This document shows, piece by piece, positions 9,221-17,273 of a DNA stretch of 33,100 bases. Origin of the DNA: an uncultured Lachnospiraceae bacterium (GTDB lineage: Bacteria > Bacillota > Clostridia > Lachnospirales > Lachnospiraceae); assembly GCA_947600145.1 (NCBI GenBank), contig CANQGA010000013.1, forward strand, positions 1-33,100. The letters run 5' to 3'. A program made the translations under genes and the position numbers. How positions within the stretch are numbered: the first letter of the stretch is position 1; each line of letters opens with the position of its first letter. The notes below the pieces were generated by a model. That model ran no database searches and was not told the DNA's origin. It was given only the letters and a program-made list of their open reading frames with translations.

Positions 9221-9947
9221 GCCGTCTGCCTCCAAACAGGATCACAAGACGCAGAAGCTGAAGGATCGCGGTAGCGGCCGCCGCCACATACGTCAGGGCC
9301 GCGCTTCCGAGGACCTTCCTGGTCTGTCCCACTTCCTCGCCGTGGAGGATCCCCACGCTGTCCAGAAGCTTTACCGCGCGGGCGGAAGCATTGAATTCCA
9401 CCGGCAGCGTGATCAGCTGGAACAGAACCACAAGCACGAACATCCAGATGCCGATATTGACGATCGTGCTTCCCGCGCCGCCCACAAGCAGTCCGATCAG
9501 GATCAGCGGCCAGGAAAGCATGCTTCCGAAATTCACCACCGGCACAAAAGCAGCCCTCATCCGCAGGGGCGCATAGCCCTCGCTGTCCTGCATCGCGTGG
9601 CCGCACTCATGGGCCGCCACGCCGATGGCCGCCACCGAAGTGGAATTATAGACCGCGTCGGACAGATTTACCGTCTTCGTTCTCGGATCGTAATGATCCG
9701 TCAGCTTTCCGGATACATGCCGGATCGTCACGTCAAAGATCCCCTGAGAATTCAGAAGCCTCTTCGCCGCCTCCGCGCCGGTCATTCCGGTCATGCTGCG
9801 GACCGAAGAATACTTCTGAAACGTGCCGTTCACCCGGGCAGACGCCCACATGGACAGCACCGCCCCGATCAGGACAAGAAGGATCGTCCAGTCAAACCCG
9901 TAATACATCCCGCCGTAACCCATTCCGTAACCATATCCGTATGGCAT
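9210..9947 (-). CDS. yugP: zinc metallopeptidase, YugP family (membrane)
   Basis: A membrane-embedded protease of the YugP family (245 aa). It has a Gly/Tyr-rich N-terminus (MPYGYGYGMGYGGMYYG), a first membrane helix (about WTILLVLIGAVLSMWA), the zinc motif HECGH in GVAAHECGHAMQD, and further hydrophobic helices in the C-terminal half. The start at 9947 is chosen because GGAG lies 8 bases upstream; a seven-codon longer frame lacks such a site. The substrate is unknown for the family. A position between fmt and rsmB is usual in Clostridia. A GC-rich hairpin precedes it in the 68-base gap after fmt. Confidence 0.92.
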   Translation of the reverse strand: MPYGYGYGMGYGGMYYGFDWTILLVLIGAVLSMWASARVNGTFQKYSSVRSMTGMTGAEAAKRLLNSQGIFDVTIRHVSGKLTDHYDPRTKTVNLSDAVYNSTSVAAIGVAAHECGHAMQDSEGYAPLRMRAAFVPVVNFGSMLSWPLILIGLLVGGAGSTIVNIGIWMFVLVVLFQLITLPVEFNASARAVKLLDSVGILHGEEVGQTRKVLGSAALTYVAAAATAILQLLRLVILFGGRRRDN

Positions 9948-9974
9948 ATCACTCGCTCCTTTCCGCAAACCGTC

Positions 9975-9996
9975 CGGCCGCCCCCTTCCGCGGCCG
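9975..9996 (-). other. GC-rich stem-loop between fmt and yugP
   Basis: A perfect 7-bp stem (CGGCCGC at 9975-9981 with GCGGCCG at 9990-9996) with an 8-base loop lies 20 bases after the fmt stop. No U tract follows on either strand, so it is not a typical intrinsic terminator. It may weaken readthrough or protect the fmt mRNA 3' end. Confidence 0.5.
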
Positions 9997-10015
9997 CCCG
10001 AACAGCTCTATCGCA

Positions 10016-11005
10016 TCACTCCGCCTTTCGGCTTTCTGTAAACACAGTCCCGGTTTCCACCGGATATCCGCGCAGGAACGCGTCCGCCGCCATACGCTTC
10101 CTGCCCTCCGGCTGAAGCTCCGTAAGCGACAGCGCTCCCTTCCCGCACTTCACATACAGACGGCTTTTGTCCGCCAGGATCACCTGGCCGCAGACAGCGC
10201 CGGAGCCGCCCGCTCCCGCCTGCTCTTTCCCGCAGACTGCCACGTCTTCCTCCGAAACCACCTGCGCCCTCCAGATCTTAAGCGTCTTCCCGTTCCAGCC
10301 GGTATACGTTCCCGGCCAGGGACTTAAGCCCCGGATCAGCCGCTCGATGGCCTCCGCGTCCATGGTCCAGTCGATATCCCCCATGGTCTTCTTAAGCATC
10401 TTCGCGTAGCAGGTTCCCTCGTCAGTCTGAGGGGTCCGCACCGCGGTGCCGTTCTCCAGCTTGTCAAGGGTGGAGACGATCAGCCGCGCCCCCAGCGCGC
10501 TCAGTTTATCGTGAAGGCTGCCCCCGGTCTCATCCGCTTCGATCGGGATCACCGCCTGCTCCAGCATATCGCCGGTATCCAGCCCTTCATCCATCATCAT
10601 CGTGGTCACGCCGGTCTCTTTCTCACCGTCGATGACCGCCCACTGGATCGGCGCCGCCCCCCGGTACTTCGGCAGCAGCGACGAATGGACGTTCACGCAG
10701 CCCAGCCGCGGGATCTCAAGCACCTCTTTCGGCAGGATCTGTCCGAATGCCGCCACCACGAAGACATCCGCTGAGAGTCCCCTCAGCACCTCGGCGAACT
10801 CCGGCCCCCGCACCTTCACCGGCTGATAGACCGCAAGCCCCATTTCCAGGGCTTTCTCCTTCACCGGGGTCATCTGAACCGCCCCTCCGCGGCCCTTCGG
10901 CTTATCCGGCTGGGTCACCACGCCCACGACGCTGTGTCCCGCGGCCGCGACAGCCTCAAGCACAGGCACCGCGAAGTCCGGCGTTCCCATAAACACGATC
11001 CTCAT
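10016..11005 (-). CDS. fmt: methionyl-tRNA formyltransferase
   Basis: The protein (329 aa) formylates Met-tRNAfMet with 10-formyl-THF to make the initiator tRNA. The N-terminal Rossmann domain begins MRIVFMGTPDFAVPVL. The folate-site residues Asn-His-Asp are seen in VNVHSSLLPKYRGAAPIQWA and GVTTMMMDEGLDTGDML; SLLPKYRG is the family signature. A C-terminal OB-like domain follows (PWPGTYTGW onwards). An insertion of roughly 15 residues (GKEQAGAGGSGA) is seen in the C-terminal domain. Its ATG overlaps the def TGA by 4 bases, giving translational coupling. Fhs, which supplies formyl-THF, is encoded 5 kb upstream in the same direction. Confidence 0.96.
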   Translation of the reverse strand: MRIVFMGTPDFAVPVLEAVAAAGHSVVGVVTQPDKPKGRGGAVQMTPVKEKALEMGLAVYQPVKVRGPEFAEVLRGLSADVFVVAAFGQILPKEVLEIPRLGCVNVHSSLLPKYRGAAPIQWAVIDGEKETGVTTMMMDEGLDTGDMLEQAVIPIEADETGGSLHDKLSALGARLIVSTLDKLENGTAVRTPQTDEGTCYAKMLKKTMGDIDWTMDAEAIERLIRGLSPWPGTYTGWNGKTLKIWRAQVVSEEDVAVCGKEQAGAGGSGAVCGQVILADKSRLYVKCGKGALSLTELQPEGRKRMAADAFLRGYPVETGTVFTESRKAE

Positions 11006-11505
11006 GCGTTCTCTCCCTCTTCCTCCGCGTCGGCAAGCTCCGAATTGTCATGAAGCCCGTCCTCCGCCAGATCCACATAAAGAGCTCCGTGGAGATGGTC
11101 GCACTCATGGCAGATGCAGCGGGCCAGGAGCCCCTCCGCCTCCAGTTCAAACGGCTTCATATGCTCGTCAAACGCCTTTACCTTCACCTTCTCCGGCCGG
11201 GTCACCACGCCGAACTTGCCGGGCACGCTTAAGCACCCTTCATTGCCCGTCTGGCTGCCCTCCGTGGAAATGATCTCCGGATTGATCAGCACATACGCCT
11301 GCCCGTCCTCATCTCCCACATCGATGACCACCACCTGCTTTAAGATCCCCACCTGGGGCGCCGCCAGCCCCGCGCCGTCCTGGGCGTACATCGTCTCAAA
11401 CATATCTTCGATCAGCATCGAGATCCGGGGAGTCATAAACTTCACCGGCTTGCATTCCTTCGTCAAGATCTCGTCTCCTATGGTCCGGATATTCCTGATC
11501 GCCAT
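11002..11505 (-). CDS. def: peptide deformylase
   Basis: An iron/zinc hydrolase (167 aa) that removes the formyl group from nascent proteins. All three family motifs are visible: GAGLAAPQVG, EGCLSVPG with the metal-binding Cys, and HECDHLHG with the two metal-binding His and catalytic Glu. The start is the ATG at 11505, 7 bases after a perfect AGGAGG; a longer open frame upstream has no ribosome site and the resulting extension is Arg/Gly-rich nonsense. It has a pairing role with Fmt, to which it is coupled by the ATGA overlap. Confidence 0.97.
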   Translation of the reverse strand: MAIRNIRTIGDEILTKECKPVKFMTPRISMLIEDMFETMYAQDGAGLAAPQVGILKQVVVIDVGDEDGQAYVLINPEIISTEGSQTGNEGCLSVPGKFGVVTRPEKVKVKAFDEHMKPFELEAEGLLARCICHECDHLHGALYVDLAEDGLHDNSELADAEEEGENA

Positions 11506-11574
11506 AGCCATTCCTCCTAATTTCCGCGTTCCCCGCTTCCGGATCGGGCCGCACCTGCCGCTGCCGCCCTGTCC

Positions 11575-11596
11575 GCGGCGGATCCGCATCCGCCGC
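11575..11596 (-). other. GC-rich stem-loop after priA
   Basis: A perfect 8-bp stem (GCGGCGGA at 11575-11582, TCCGCCGC at 11589-11596) with a 6-base loop lies 14 bases downstream of the priA stop in the 105-base gap before def. No U tract follows. It resembles the hairpins after fmt, fhs and ftsK. Confidence 0.5.
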
Positions 11597-11610
11597 AGGG
11601 CATCCCGGCC

Positions 11611-13872
11611 TCACGCGAAATCAAACTGCATCATCACCCGATCGTACCATTCCGCCCGGCTGCTCAGATCTTCCAGACGGTTCTTTATCTTTACCAGTAT
11701 ATCATAATTTTCCTGTTTCATATATAAAATTTTTCTGTATATATCATTAACTTTGTAAACGGGCGCCTCCGCGGGGCCGATCAGCTGGACCTGCGCCGCT
11801 TCCGGCATACCGAGGACCCATCCGTGAAGCTGCGCCGCCGCCGCGTCAAGCGTCTCCTCGCTGCGGGACGACACGAGAACGGCCAGAAGCTCACAGACCG
11901 GCGGATAGCGGAGCACCTGCCTGTAAGCCATCTCTTTCCGATAGAAGGCTTCATAGTCCTGCCTGGCCGCGCAGTCGACAGCGTAATGTCCCGGGCTGTA
12001 TGTCTGGATGACCACCTGCCCCGGCGTCCCGTCCCGGCCGGCCCGGCCGGCCGCCTGGGTCAGCAGCTGGAAGGTCCGCTCCCCGCATCTGAAATCCGAC
12101 GAGTACAGCGACAGATCTGCCGCCAGGATCCCCACCAGCGTCACATTCGGAAAATCATGGCCCTTGACGATCATCTGCGTCCCCACAAGAATATCGGCCT
12201 CGCCTCCGGCAAAGGACGCCAGGATCTCCTCATGGCCGCCTTTTCTCGACGTCGTGTCCAGATCCATCCGAAGGACCCTCGCCGCGGGAAACATTTCCCG
12301 GGTCATGGCCTCGATCTTCTGGGTGCCGGTACCGAACCCCGCGATATACGGGGAACCGCAGGAAGGACATTTCGCCGGCGTTCTGGTCTGATAGCCGCAG
12401 TAATGGCATACGAGGCGGCTGCCTCTGTGAAGCGTCAGCGTCACGTCGCAGTGAGGACATTTCATGGCCTGCCCGCAGCTGCGGCAGGACACGAAATTCG
12501 AATACCCCCGGCGGTTAAGAAACAGCATGATCTGGTGCCCGCCGGCCAGTTCCCGCTCCATGGCCTCTTTCAGCTCGCGGCTGAAAATGGACTTGTTGCC
12601 GGCGCGCAGCTCTTCCCGAAGGTCCACGACCCGCACCGACGCCATACGGCTGCCCGCCTTCGCGCGCTTCGTAAGGCGGTAGAGGCGGTAACCGTCCCCG
12701 CTTCCGCGAAGCGCCCGCGAATACGCCTCCAGCGACGGCGTCGCCGAACCCAGCACCACTGCGGCGCCGCACATCCGCGCCCGCTCCTGCGCCGTCTCCC
12801 TGGCGTGATACCTTGGCGACAGTTCGCTCTTATAGGCGCTTTCATGTTCCTCGTCGATGACGATCAGTCCCAGATTCTGAAACGGCGTAAAAAGCGCCGA
12901 CCTGGGGCCGATCATCACGCGCACGTCGCCGTTTAACGCCCTCTCAAACTGATCGTACCTCTCCCCCGCCGACAGCCGGGAATTGATGACCGACACCAGG
13001 TCGCCGAACCGCCGGTAGAACCGAAGCACGGTCTGGTATGTCAGCGCGATCTCCGGGATCAGCACGATAACCTCGCGCCCCTGCCGGAGCACATGGCTGA
13101 TCATCTCCATATAGACTTCCGTCTTGCCGCTGCCGGTCACGCCGCAGATCAGCGACGTCTGCCGGTCCCCGCGGTCATACCGGGCGGCAAAATCATCTGC
13201 GATCGCCTGCTGCTCCGGATTCAGCGCGCAGGGAACCGCTCCCCTTCCGTCACCGTCCGGTCCCGCCGCGGCATCTCGTCTCCGGAGCGCTTCCACCGGA
13301 CTCCTCTCCACCGTTTTCGCCGTAAGCTCCGCGGTGCCGTTCTCCAGAAGCGGCTTCAGCGTCGCCGCCGTCAGGTTCATCTGCCGCAGGGCGATCCCGT
13401 AGGGGATCCGCGGACTCTCAAGGAACGCCCGCAGAAGCCTTTCCCGGGCCCGGTATTTCTTCCTCGCCGCCTCATCGATGGCCGCGCGCAGTTCCTCCTC
13501 CGTAAGACGGCACACCAACAGACGGTCCTCCCTCTTCTGCACCTTCTGCTTCACAGGAAGCACCGTCTTAAGCGCCTGATTCATCGTGGAGCCGTACCGC
13601 TCCTTCATCCACCAGGCAAGCCGGATCAGCTGGGACTGTCCCGTAACGCTCCCGGCGACAACCCCGGCGATCTCCTTGATCTGGTCCGTATTCCACTGCG
13701 CCCGGTCCGTGATCTCCACCACGTACCCTTTCCTCTCGTGATTTCCCGCGCCGAAGGGGATCCGGACCTGGACGCCCACCGCGATCTGATCCGCGAGCGC
13801 GTCCGGTATCCGGTACTGGAACGGCCGGTCCACCTTCTCATGGGAAATATCGATGATCACGTTGGCGTACAT
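11611..13872 (-). CDS. priA: primosomal protein N' (replication restart helicase PriA)
   Basis: A superfamily 2 DNA helicase (753 aa) that reloads the replisome at stalled forks. The N-terminal 3'-DNA-binding domain starts MYANVIIDISHEKVDRPF. Helicase motifs are GVTGSGKTEVY (Walker A), DEEHESAYKS (DEAH-like motif II), and motifs around GSATPSLEAY and QAAGRAGRDG. Between them is the zinc domain with four Cys pairs, seen in FVSCRSCGQAMKCPHCD and VCHYCGYQ...KCPSCGS. The start at 13872 follows GGAAGG and matches the family N-terminus; a 16-codon longer frame would begin inside the murE-priA gap. It starts 22 bases after the murE stop. Confidence 0.96.
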   Translation of the reverse strand: MYANVIIDISHEKVDRPFQYRIPDALADQIAVGVQVRIPFGAGNHERKGYVVEITDRAQWNTDQIKEIAGVVAGSVTGQSQLIRLAWWMKERYGSTMNQALKTVLPVKQKVQKREDRLLVCRLTEEELRAAIDEAARKKYRARERLLRAFLESPRIPYGIALRQMNLTAATLKPLLENGTAELTAKTVERSPVEALRRRDAAAGPDGDGRGAVPCALNPEQQAIADDFAARYDRGDRQTSLICGVTGSGKTEVYMEMISHVLRQGREVIVLIPEIALTYQTVLRFYRRFGDLVSVINSRLSAGERYDQFERALNGDVRVMIGPRSALFTPFQNLGLIVIDEEHESAYKSELSPRYHARETAQERARMCGAAVVLGSATPSLEAYSRALRGSGDGYRLYRLTKRAKAGSRMASVRVVDLREELRAGNKSIFSRELKEAMERELAGGHQIMLFLNRRGYSNFVSCRSCGQAMKCPHCDVTLTLHRGSRLVCHYCGYQTRTPAKCPSCGSPYIAGFGTGTQKIEAMTREMFPAARVLRMDLDTTSRKGGHEEILASFAGGEADILVGTQMIVKGHDFPNVTLVGILAADLSLYSSDFRCGERTFQLLTQAAGRAGRDGTPGQVVIQTYSPGHYAVDCAARQDYEAFYRKEMAYRQVLRYPPVCELLAVLVSSRSEETLDAAAAQLHGWVLGMPEAAQVQLIGPAEAPVYKVNDIYRKILYMKQENYDILVKIKNRLEDLSSRAEWYDRVMMQFDFA

Positions 13873-13894
13873 GACCCGCCTTCCCTTCTGTCGT

Positions 13895-15445
13895 TTACTT
13901 CCCGGAGGAGGGCTTTTCACCTTCCAGCTTCGCGATTACCTCTTCGATCACCTGCCGGTCCAGGAAGGGATACCTCACGCCGTTGATCTCCTGATAATCC
14001 TCATGTCCCTTACCGATCACCGCGATCATATCTCCGGGCTCGGCATTCACGATACTGTACTCGATGGCCTCACGCCGGTCCGGGATCTCGATGAACGCCC
14101 CGCCGGTCTTTGAGATGCTCCCGCGGATATCAGCCAGGATATCCTCCACCTTCTCGAACCGGGAATTGTCCGCTGTCAGGATACACAGATCCGCAAGCCG
14201 TCCGCCGATCTCGCCCATGGAATAGCGCCGGTCCTTCGACCGGTTGCCGCCGCATCCGAAGACGCAGACAAGGCGCTTCGGATGATAATCGCGCAGCGTC
14301 AGCAGAAGGCTTTCCATGCTGACCGCGTTGTGGGCGTAGTCCACAATGACCGTACAGCGTTTTGACGTATGGACGATCTCCATGCGTCCGTTGACATAAA
14401 GATGCTCCAGCGCGTGGCTGACCTTCTCCTTCGGCAGATCAAAGAAACTGCAGACCGCCGCCGCGGCCAGCGCGTTATACACGTTAAAGCGCCCGGGAAT
14501 ATTGACCCGCACCTCCAGATCATATCTCCCGCTCACCGTAAAATCCAGTCCCACGAAATCCGGCTCCGACACATACTGGATATCGTTCGCCATGAAATCA
14601 GCCTCCCGGTCAAGGGCGTACGTGTAGCAGGCGGCGCTTTCGTCCTCCTCCTGGCAGGCCATCCGGGTCTCCTCCACCTGCCTGACGATCTGCGCGTAAT
14701 GCTCATCATCCCGGTTGATCAGCCCCACCCGGCAGAGATTCAGCAGCTTGGACTTATAATACAGATATTCCTCAAAGCTGGCGTGTTCATCCGGCCCGAT
14801 GTGGTCGTTGGATATATTTGTAAAAAGGCCGTAGTCAAATTCGATGGCGTCGACCCGGTGCATCTTAAGGCCCTGGGAAGACACCTCCATGATCATATAC
14901 TCGCAGCCTTCCTCCGCCATCTGCGCGAAATACCGCTGCAGTTCATAGGATTCCGGCGTCGTGTTGGCCGTCGGATACGTATGCCCGCCGATGACGGCGC
15001 CAGCCGTCCCGATGAGTCCCACCTTTTTGCCGGCCGCCTCCAGGATCGCCTTGATCATGTAAGTCGTAGTCGTCTTGCCCTTCGTACCGGTAACGCCGAT
15101 ACAGGTCATCTTCCGGGCCGGATAGCCGAAACGGGCCGCGGACAGATGGGCGAGCGCGCAGCGGGCGTTCTCCACCCGGACGACCGTAACCGGCTCCGGA
15201 TACGTCCCGCGCAGAAGCGTCATCGTCTCCTCATCCGGCTCCCTTTCCACAATGAACACGCGCGTGCCCTTCTCAAGCACCTGGGGAATGAACCTGTGGG
15301 AGTCGATCTTCATTCCTACCATGCAGACGAACACCGTCCCCGGCTCCGCCCTGCGGGAATCATAGATCACCTCCGATACCTCCGCGCCGTCATCCCCCAT
15401 CAGCACCTGGTAATTTAATTTGGACAAACCGTCTGCCAGTCTCAT
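13895..15445 (-). CDS. murE: UDP-N-acetylmuramoyl-L-alanyl-D-glutamate ligase MurE (probably meso-DAP adding)
   Basis: A Mur ligase (516 aa) that adds the third amino acid of the peptidoglycan stem peptide in the cytoplasm. The N-terminal UDP-binding domain is followed by the ATP domain with GVTGTKGKTTTTYM (P-loop), the TTPESYELQ and EVSSQGL segments, a carbamylated-lysine region near YYKSKLLNL, and the C-terminal domain with GNRSKDRR, ADNSRFE and GKGHEDYQ. The usual DAP-specific motif DNPR appears here as DNSR (14159-14170); the Arg that contacts DAP is kept, so DAP is likely but not certain. The start ATG at 15445 lies 5 bases after GGAGG; a TTG 15 bases upstream would overlap this site. 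Confidence 0.93.
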   Translation of the reverse strand: MRLADGLSKLNYQVLMGDDGAEVSEVIYDSRRAEPGTVFVCMVGMKIDSHRFIPQVLEKGTRVFIVEREPDEETMTLLRGTYPEPVTVVRVENARCALAHLSAARFGYPARKMTCIGVTGTKGKTTTTYMIKAILEAAGKKVGLIGTAGAVIGGHTYPTANTTPESYELQRYFAQMAEEGCEYMIMEVSSQGLKMHRVDAIEFDYGLFTNISNDHIGPDEHASFEEYLYYKSKLLNLCRVGLINRDDEHYAQIVRQVEETRMACQEEDESAACYTYALDREADFMANDIQYVSEPDFVGLDFTVSGRYDLEVRVNIPGRFNVYNALAAAAVCSFFDLPKEKVSHALEHLYVNGRMEIVHTSKRCTVIVDYAHNAVSMESLLLTLRDYHPKRLVCVFGCGGNRSKDRRYSMGEIGGRLADLCILTADNSRFEKVEDILADIRGSISKTGGAFIEIPDRREAIEYSIVNAEPGDMIAVIGKGHEDYQEINGVRYPFLDRQVIEEVIAKLEGEKPSSGK

Positions 15446-15499
15446 GTCTGCCTCCGTCAAGTCATCTCTGTTTTGTCTGGTTCATCATATTCCCCGGTC

Positions 15500-15517
15500 A
15501 GGCGGTCTGCCCCGCCT
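15500..15517 (-). other. short GC-rich stem-loop after fhs
   Basis: A 6-bp stem (AGGCGG at 15500-15505 with CCGCCT at 15512-15517) lies 4 bases after the fhs stop in the 76-base gap before murE. There is no U tract on the - strand, so full termination is unlikely. Confidence 0.4.
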
Positions 15518-15521
15518 CAGC

Positions 15522-17192
15522 CTAGAATAATCCTACGATCTTTCCTTCTTCATTGACATCGATATTGTCGGCCGCCGGCTTCTTCGGCAGTCCCGGCATG
15601 GTCATGATCGCGCCGGTGATCGCCACCACAAAACCGGCGCCCGCCGATACATAGACGTCGCGCACATTGATGCGGAAGCCCGTGGGCCGTCCCAGTTTAT
15701 TCTGGTCGTCCGACAGGGAATACTGGGTCTTGGCCATGCAGACCGGCATGCGGCCGAAGCCCATGGCCTCGATCTGCTTAAGCGCCTTCGCCGCCGCGGG
15801 CGCGTAATCCACTCCGTCGGCCCCGTAGATCTCCTTCGCCACGGTCTCGATCTTCTCAGCCAGACTCAGCTCGTCGCCGTACAGCGGATGATAATGGCTC
15901 TCTTTTGTCTCTAACGTCCCGATCACTTTGGAAGCCAGGGCCTCGCCGCCCGCTCCGCCTTTGGCCCAGACCTCGGACAGGGCGAACTCGCAGCCCCTCT
16001 TCTCGCAGAAATCGCGGATGAACTCATACTCCGCTTCGGTATCGGTCAGGAAAGAATTCAGCGTCACCACTACCGGCACGCCGTACTTCTGGATGTTCTC
16101 GATGTGCTTCTCCAGGTTCACGACGCCCTTCTTAAGCGCCTCCAGATTCTCTGTGCCGAGCTCCGTCTTCGGCACGCCGCCGTTGTATTTAAGCGCACGG
16201 ACCGTCGCCACCAGCACCACCGCGTCGGGCTTCAGCCCCGCCATACGGCACTTGATGTCCAGGAACTTCTCCGCGCCCAGGTCCGCACCGAAGCCGGCCT
16301 CCGTCACAACGATATCCGCCAGCTTGAGCGCCGTCTTCGTAGCCCGGACGCTGTTGCAGCCGTGGGCGATATTGGCAAACGGGCCGCCGTGGACCATGGC
16401 GCCGTTGTGCTCCAGGGTCTGGATCAGGTTAGGCTTGATCGCGTCCTTCAGAAGGGCCGCCATGGCGCCCACCGCGTTCAGATCCTTCGCAGTCACCGGC
16501 TCGCCGGCATAATTGTAGGCCACGATGATACGGCCAAGCCGGTCCTTCAGGTCTTCCATGTTGTCCGCCAGGCACAGGATCGCCATGATCTCCGACGCCA
16601 CAGTGATGATGAAATGATCCTCCCGCACGAAGCCGTCCGCCTTGGCGCCGAGTCCGATGACGATATTGCGCAGCGCCCGGTCGTTCATATCCAGGCATCT
16701 CTTCCAGAGCACCTGGCGGGTGTCGATCCCGAGGGCGTTGCCCTGATGGATATGGTTGTCAAGAAGCGCCGCCAGAAGGTTGTTGGCGGATGTGATCGCG
16801 TGAAAATCTCCCGTAAAATGAAGATTTAAATCCTCCATCGGCACCACCTGGGCGTATCCGCCGCCGGCCGCGCCGCCCTTGATGCCGAAGCACGGTCCCA
16901 GGGACGGTTCGCGCAGGGCCAGCATGGTCTTCTTTCCGAGACGGTTCAGCGCGTCGGCCAGTCCGATACTGGTGGTCGTCTTGCCTTCTCCCGCGGGGGT
17001 CGGATTGATGGCAGTCACAAGGACCAGCTTCCCGTCGGGACGGTCCTTCACCTGATCCCAGAGTTCGTCAGTCAGCTTCGCCTTGTATTTTCCGTAGAGT
17101 TCCAGGTCATCCTCGGCGATCCCGTAGTTTGCCGCCACCTCGCGGATAGGCAGCATGGACGCTTCCTGCGCAATCTGAATGTCTGTTTTCAT
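15522..17192 (-). CDS. fhs: formate-tetrahydrofolate ligase (10-formyl-THF synthetase)
   Basis: The protein (556 aa) makes 10-formyl-THF from formate, THF and ATP, feeding purine synthesis, initiator-tRNA formylation and, in acetogens, the Wood-Ljungdahl pathway. It shows the P-loop region [23 protein letters not shown] near residue 65, the [15 protein letters not shown] segment and the C-terminal [21 protein letters not shown]. The length is the family norm. The ATG at 17192 lies 10 bases after AGGAGG; a TTG two codons upstream is the alternative. It sits between ftsK and murE, and in this window its product serves Fmt downstream. A single fhs gene does not show that the organism is an acetogen. 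Confidence 0.97.
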   Translation of the reverse strand: MKTDIQIAQEASMLPIREVAANYGIAEDDLELYGKYKAKLTDELWDQVKDRPDGKLVLVTAINPTPAGEGKTTTSIGLADALNRLGKKTMLALREPSLGPCFGIKGGAAGGGYAQVVPMEDLNLHFTGDFHAITSANNLLAALLDNHIHQGNALGIDTRQVLWKRCLDMNDRALRNIVIGLGAKADGFVREDHFIITVASEIMAILCLADNMEDLKDRLGRIIVAYNYAGEPVTAKDLNAVGAMAALLKDAIKPNLIQTLEHNGAMVHGGPFANIAHGCNSVRATKTALKLADIVVTEAGFGADLGAEKFLDIKCRMAGLKPDAVVLVATVRALKYNGGVPKTELGTENLEALKKGVVNLEKHIENIQKYGVPVVVTLNSFLTDTEAEYEFIRDFCEKRGCEFALSEVWAKGGAGGEALASKVIGTLETKESHYHPLYGDELSLAEKIETVAKEIYGADGVDYAPAAAKALKQIEAMGFGRMPVCMAKTQYSLSDDQNKLGRPTGFRINVRDVYVSAGAGFVVAITGAIMTMPGLPKKPAADNIDVNEEGKIVGLF

Positions 17193-17250
17193 GTGCAATA
17201 ATCCTCCTTAAACTGTATGTGAAAACATGTGTCGGGTTACCGTTTTTGTC

Positions 17251-17272
17251 CGCCGCGGCCGTATCCGCGGCG
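17251..17272 (-). other. GC-rich stem-loop directly after ftsK
   Basis: A perfect 8-bp stem (CGCCGCGG at 17251-17258, CCGCGGCG at 17265-17272) with a 6-base loop begins one base after the ftsK stop codon. On the - strand it is followed by GACAAAAACGG rather than a U run, so it is at best a weak terminator. Confidence 0.5.
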
Positions 17273-17273
17273 T

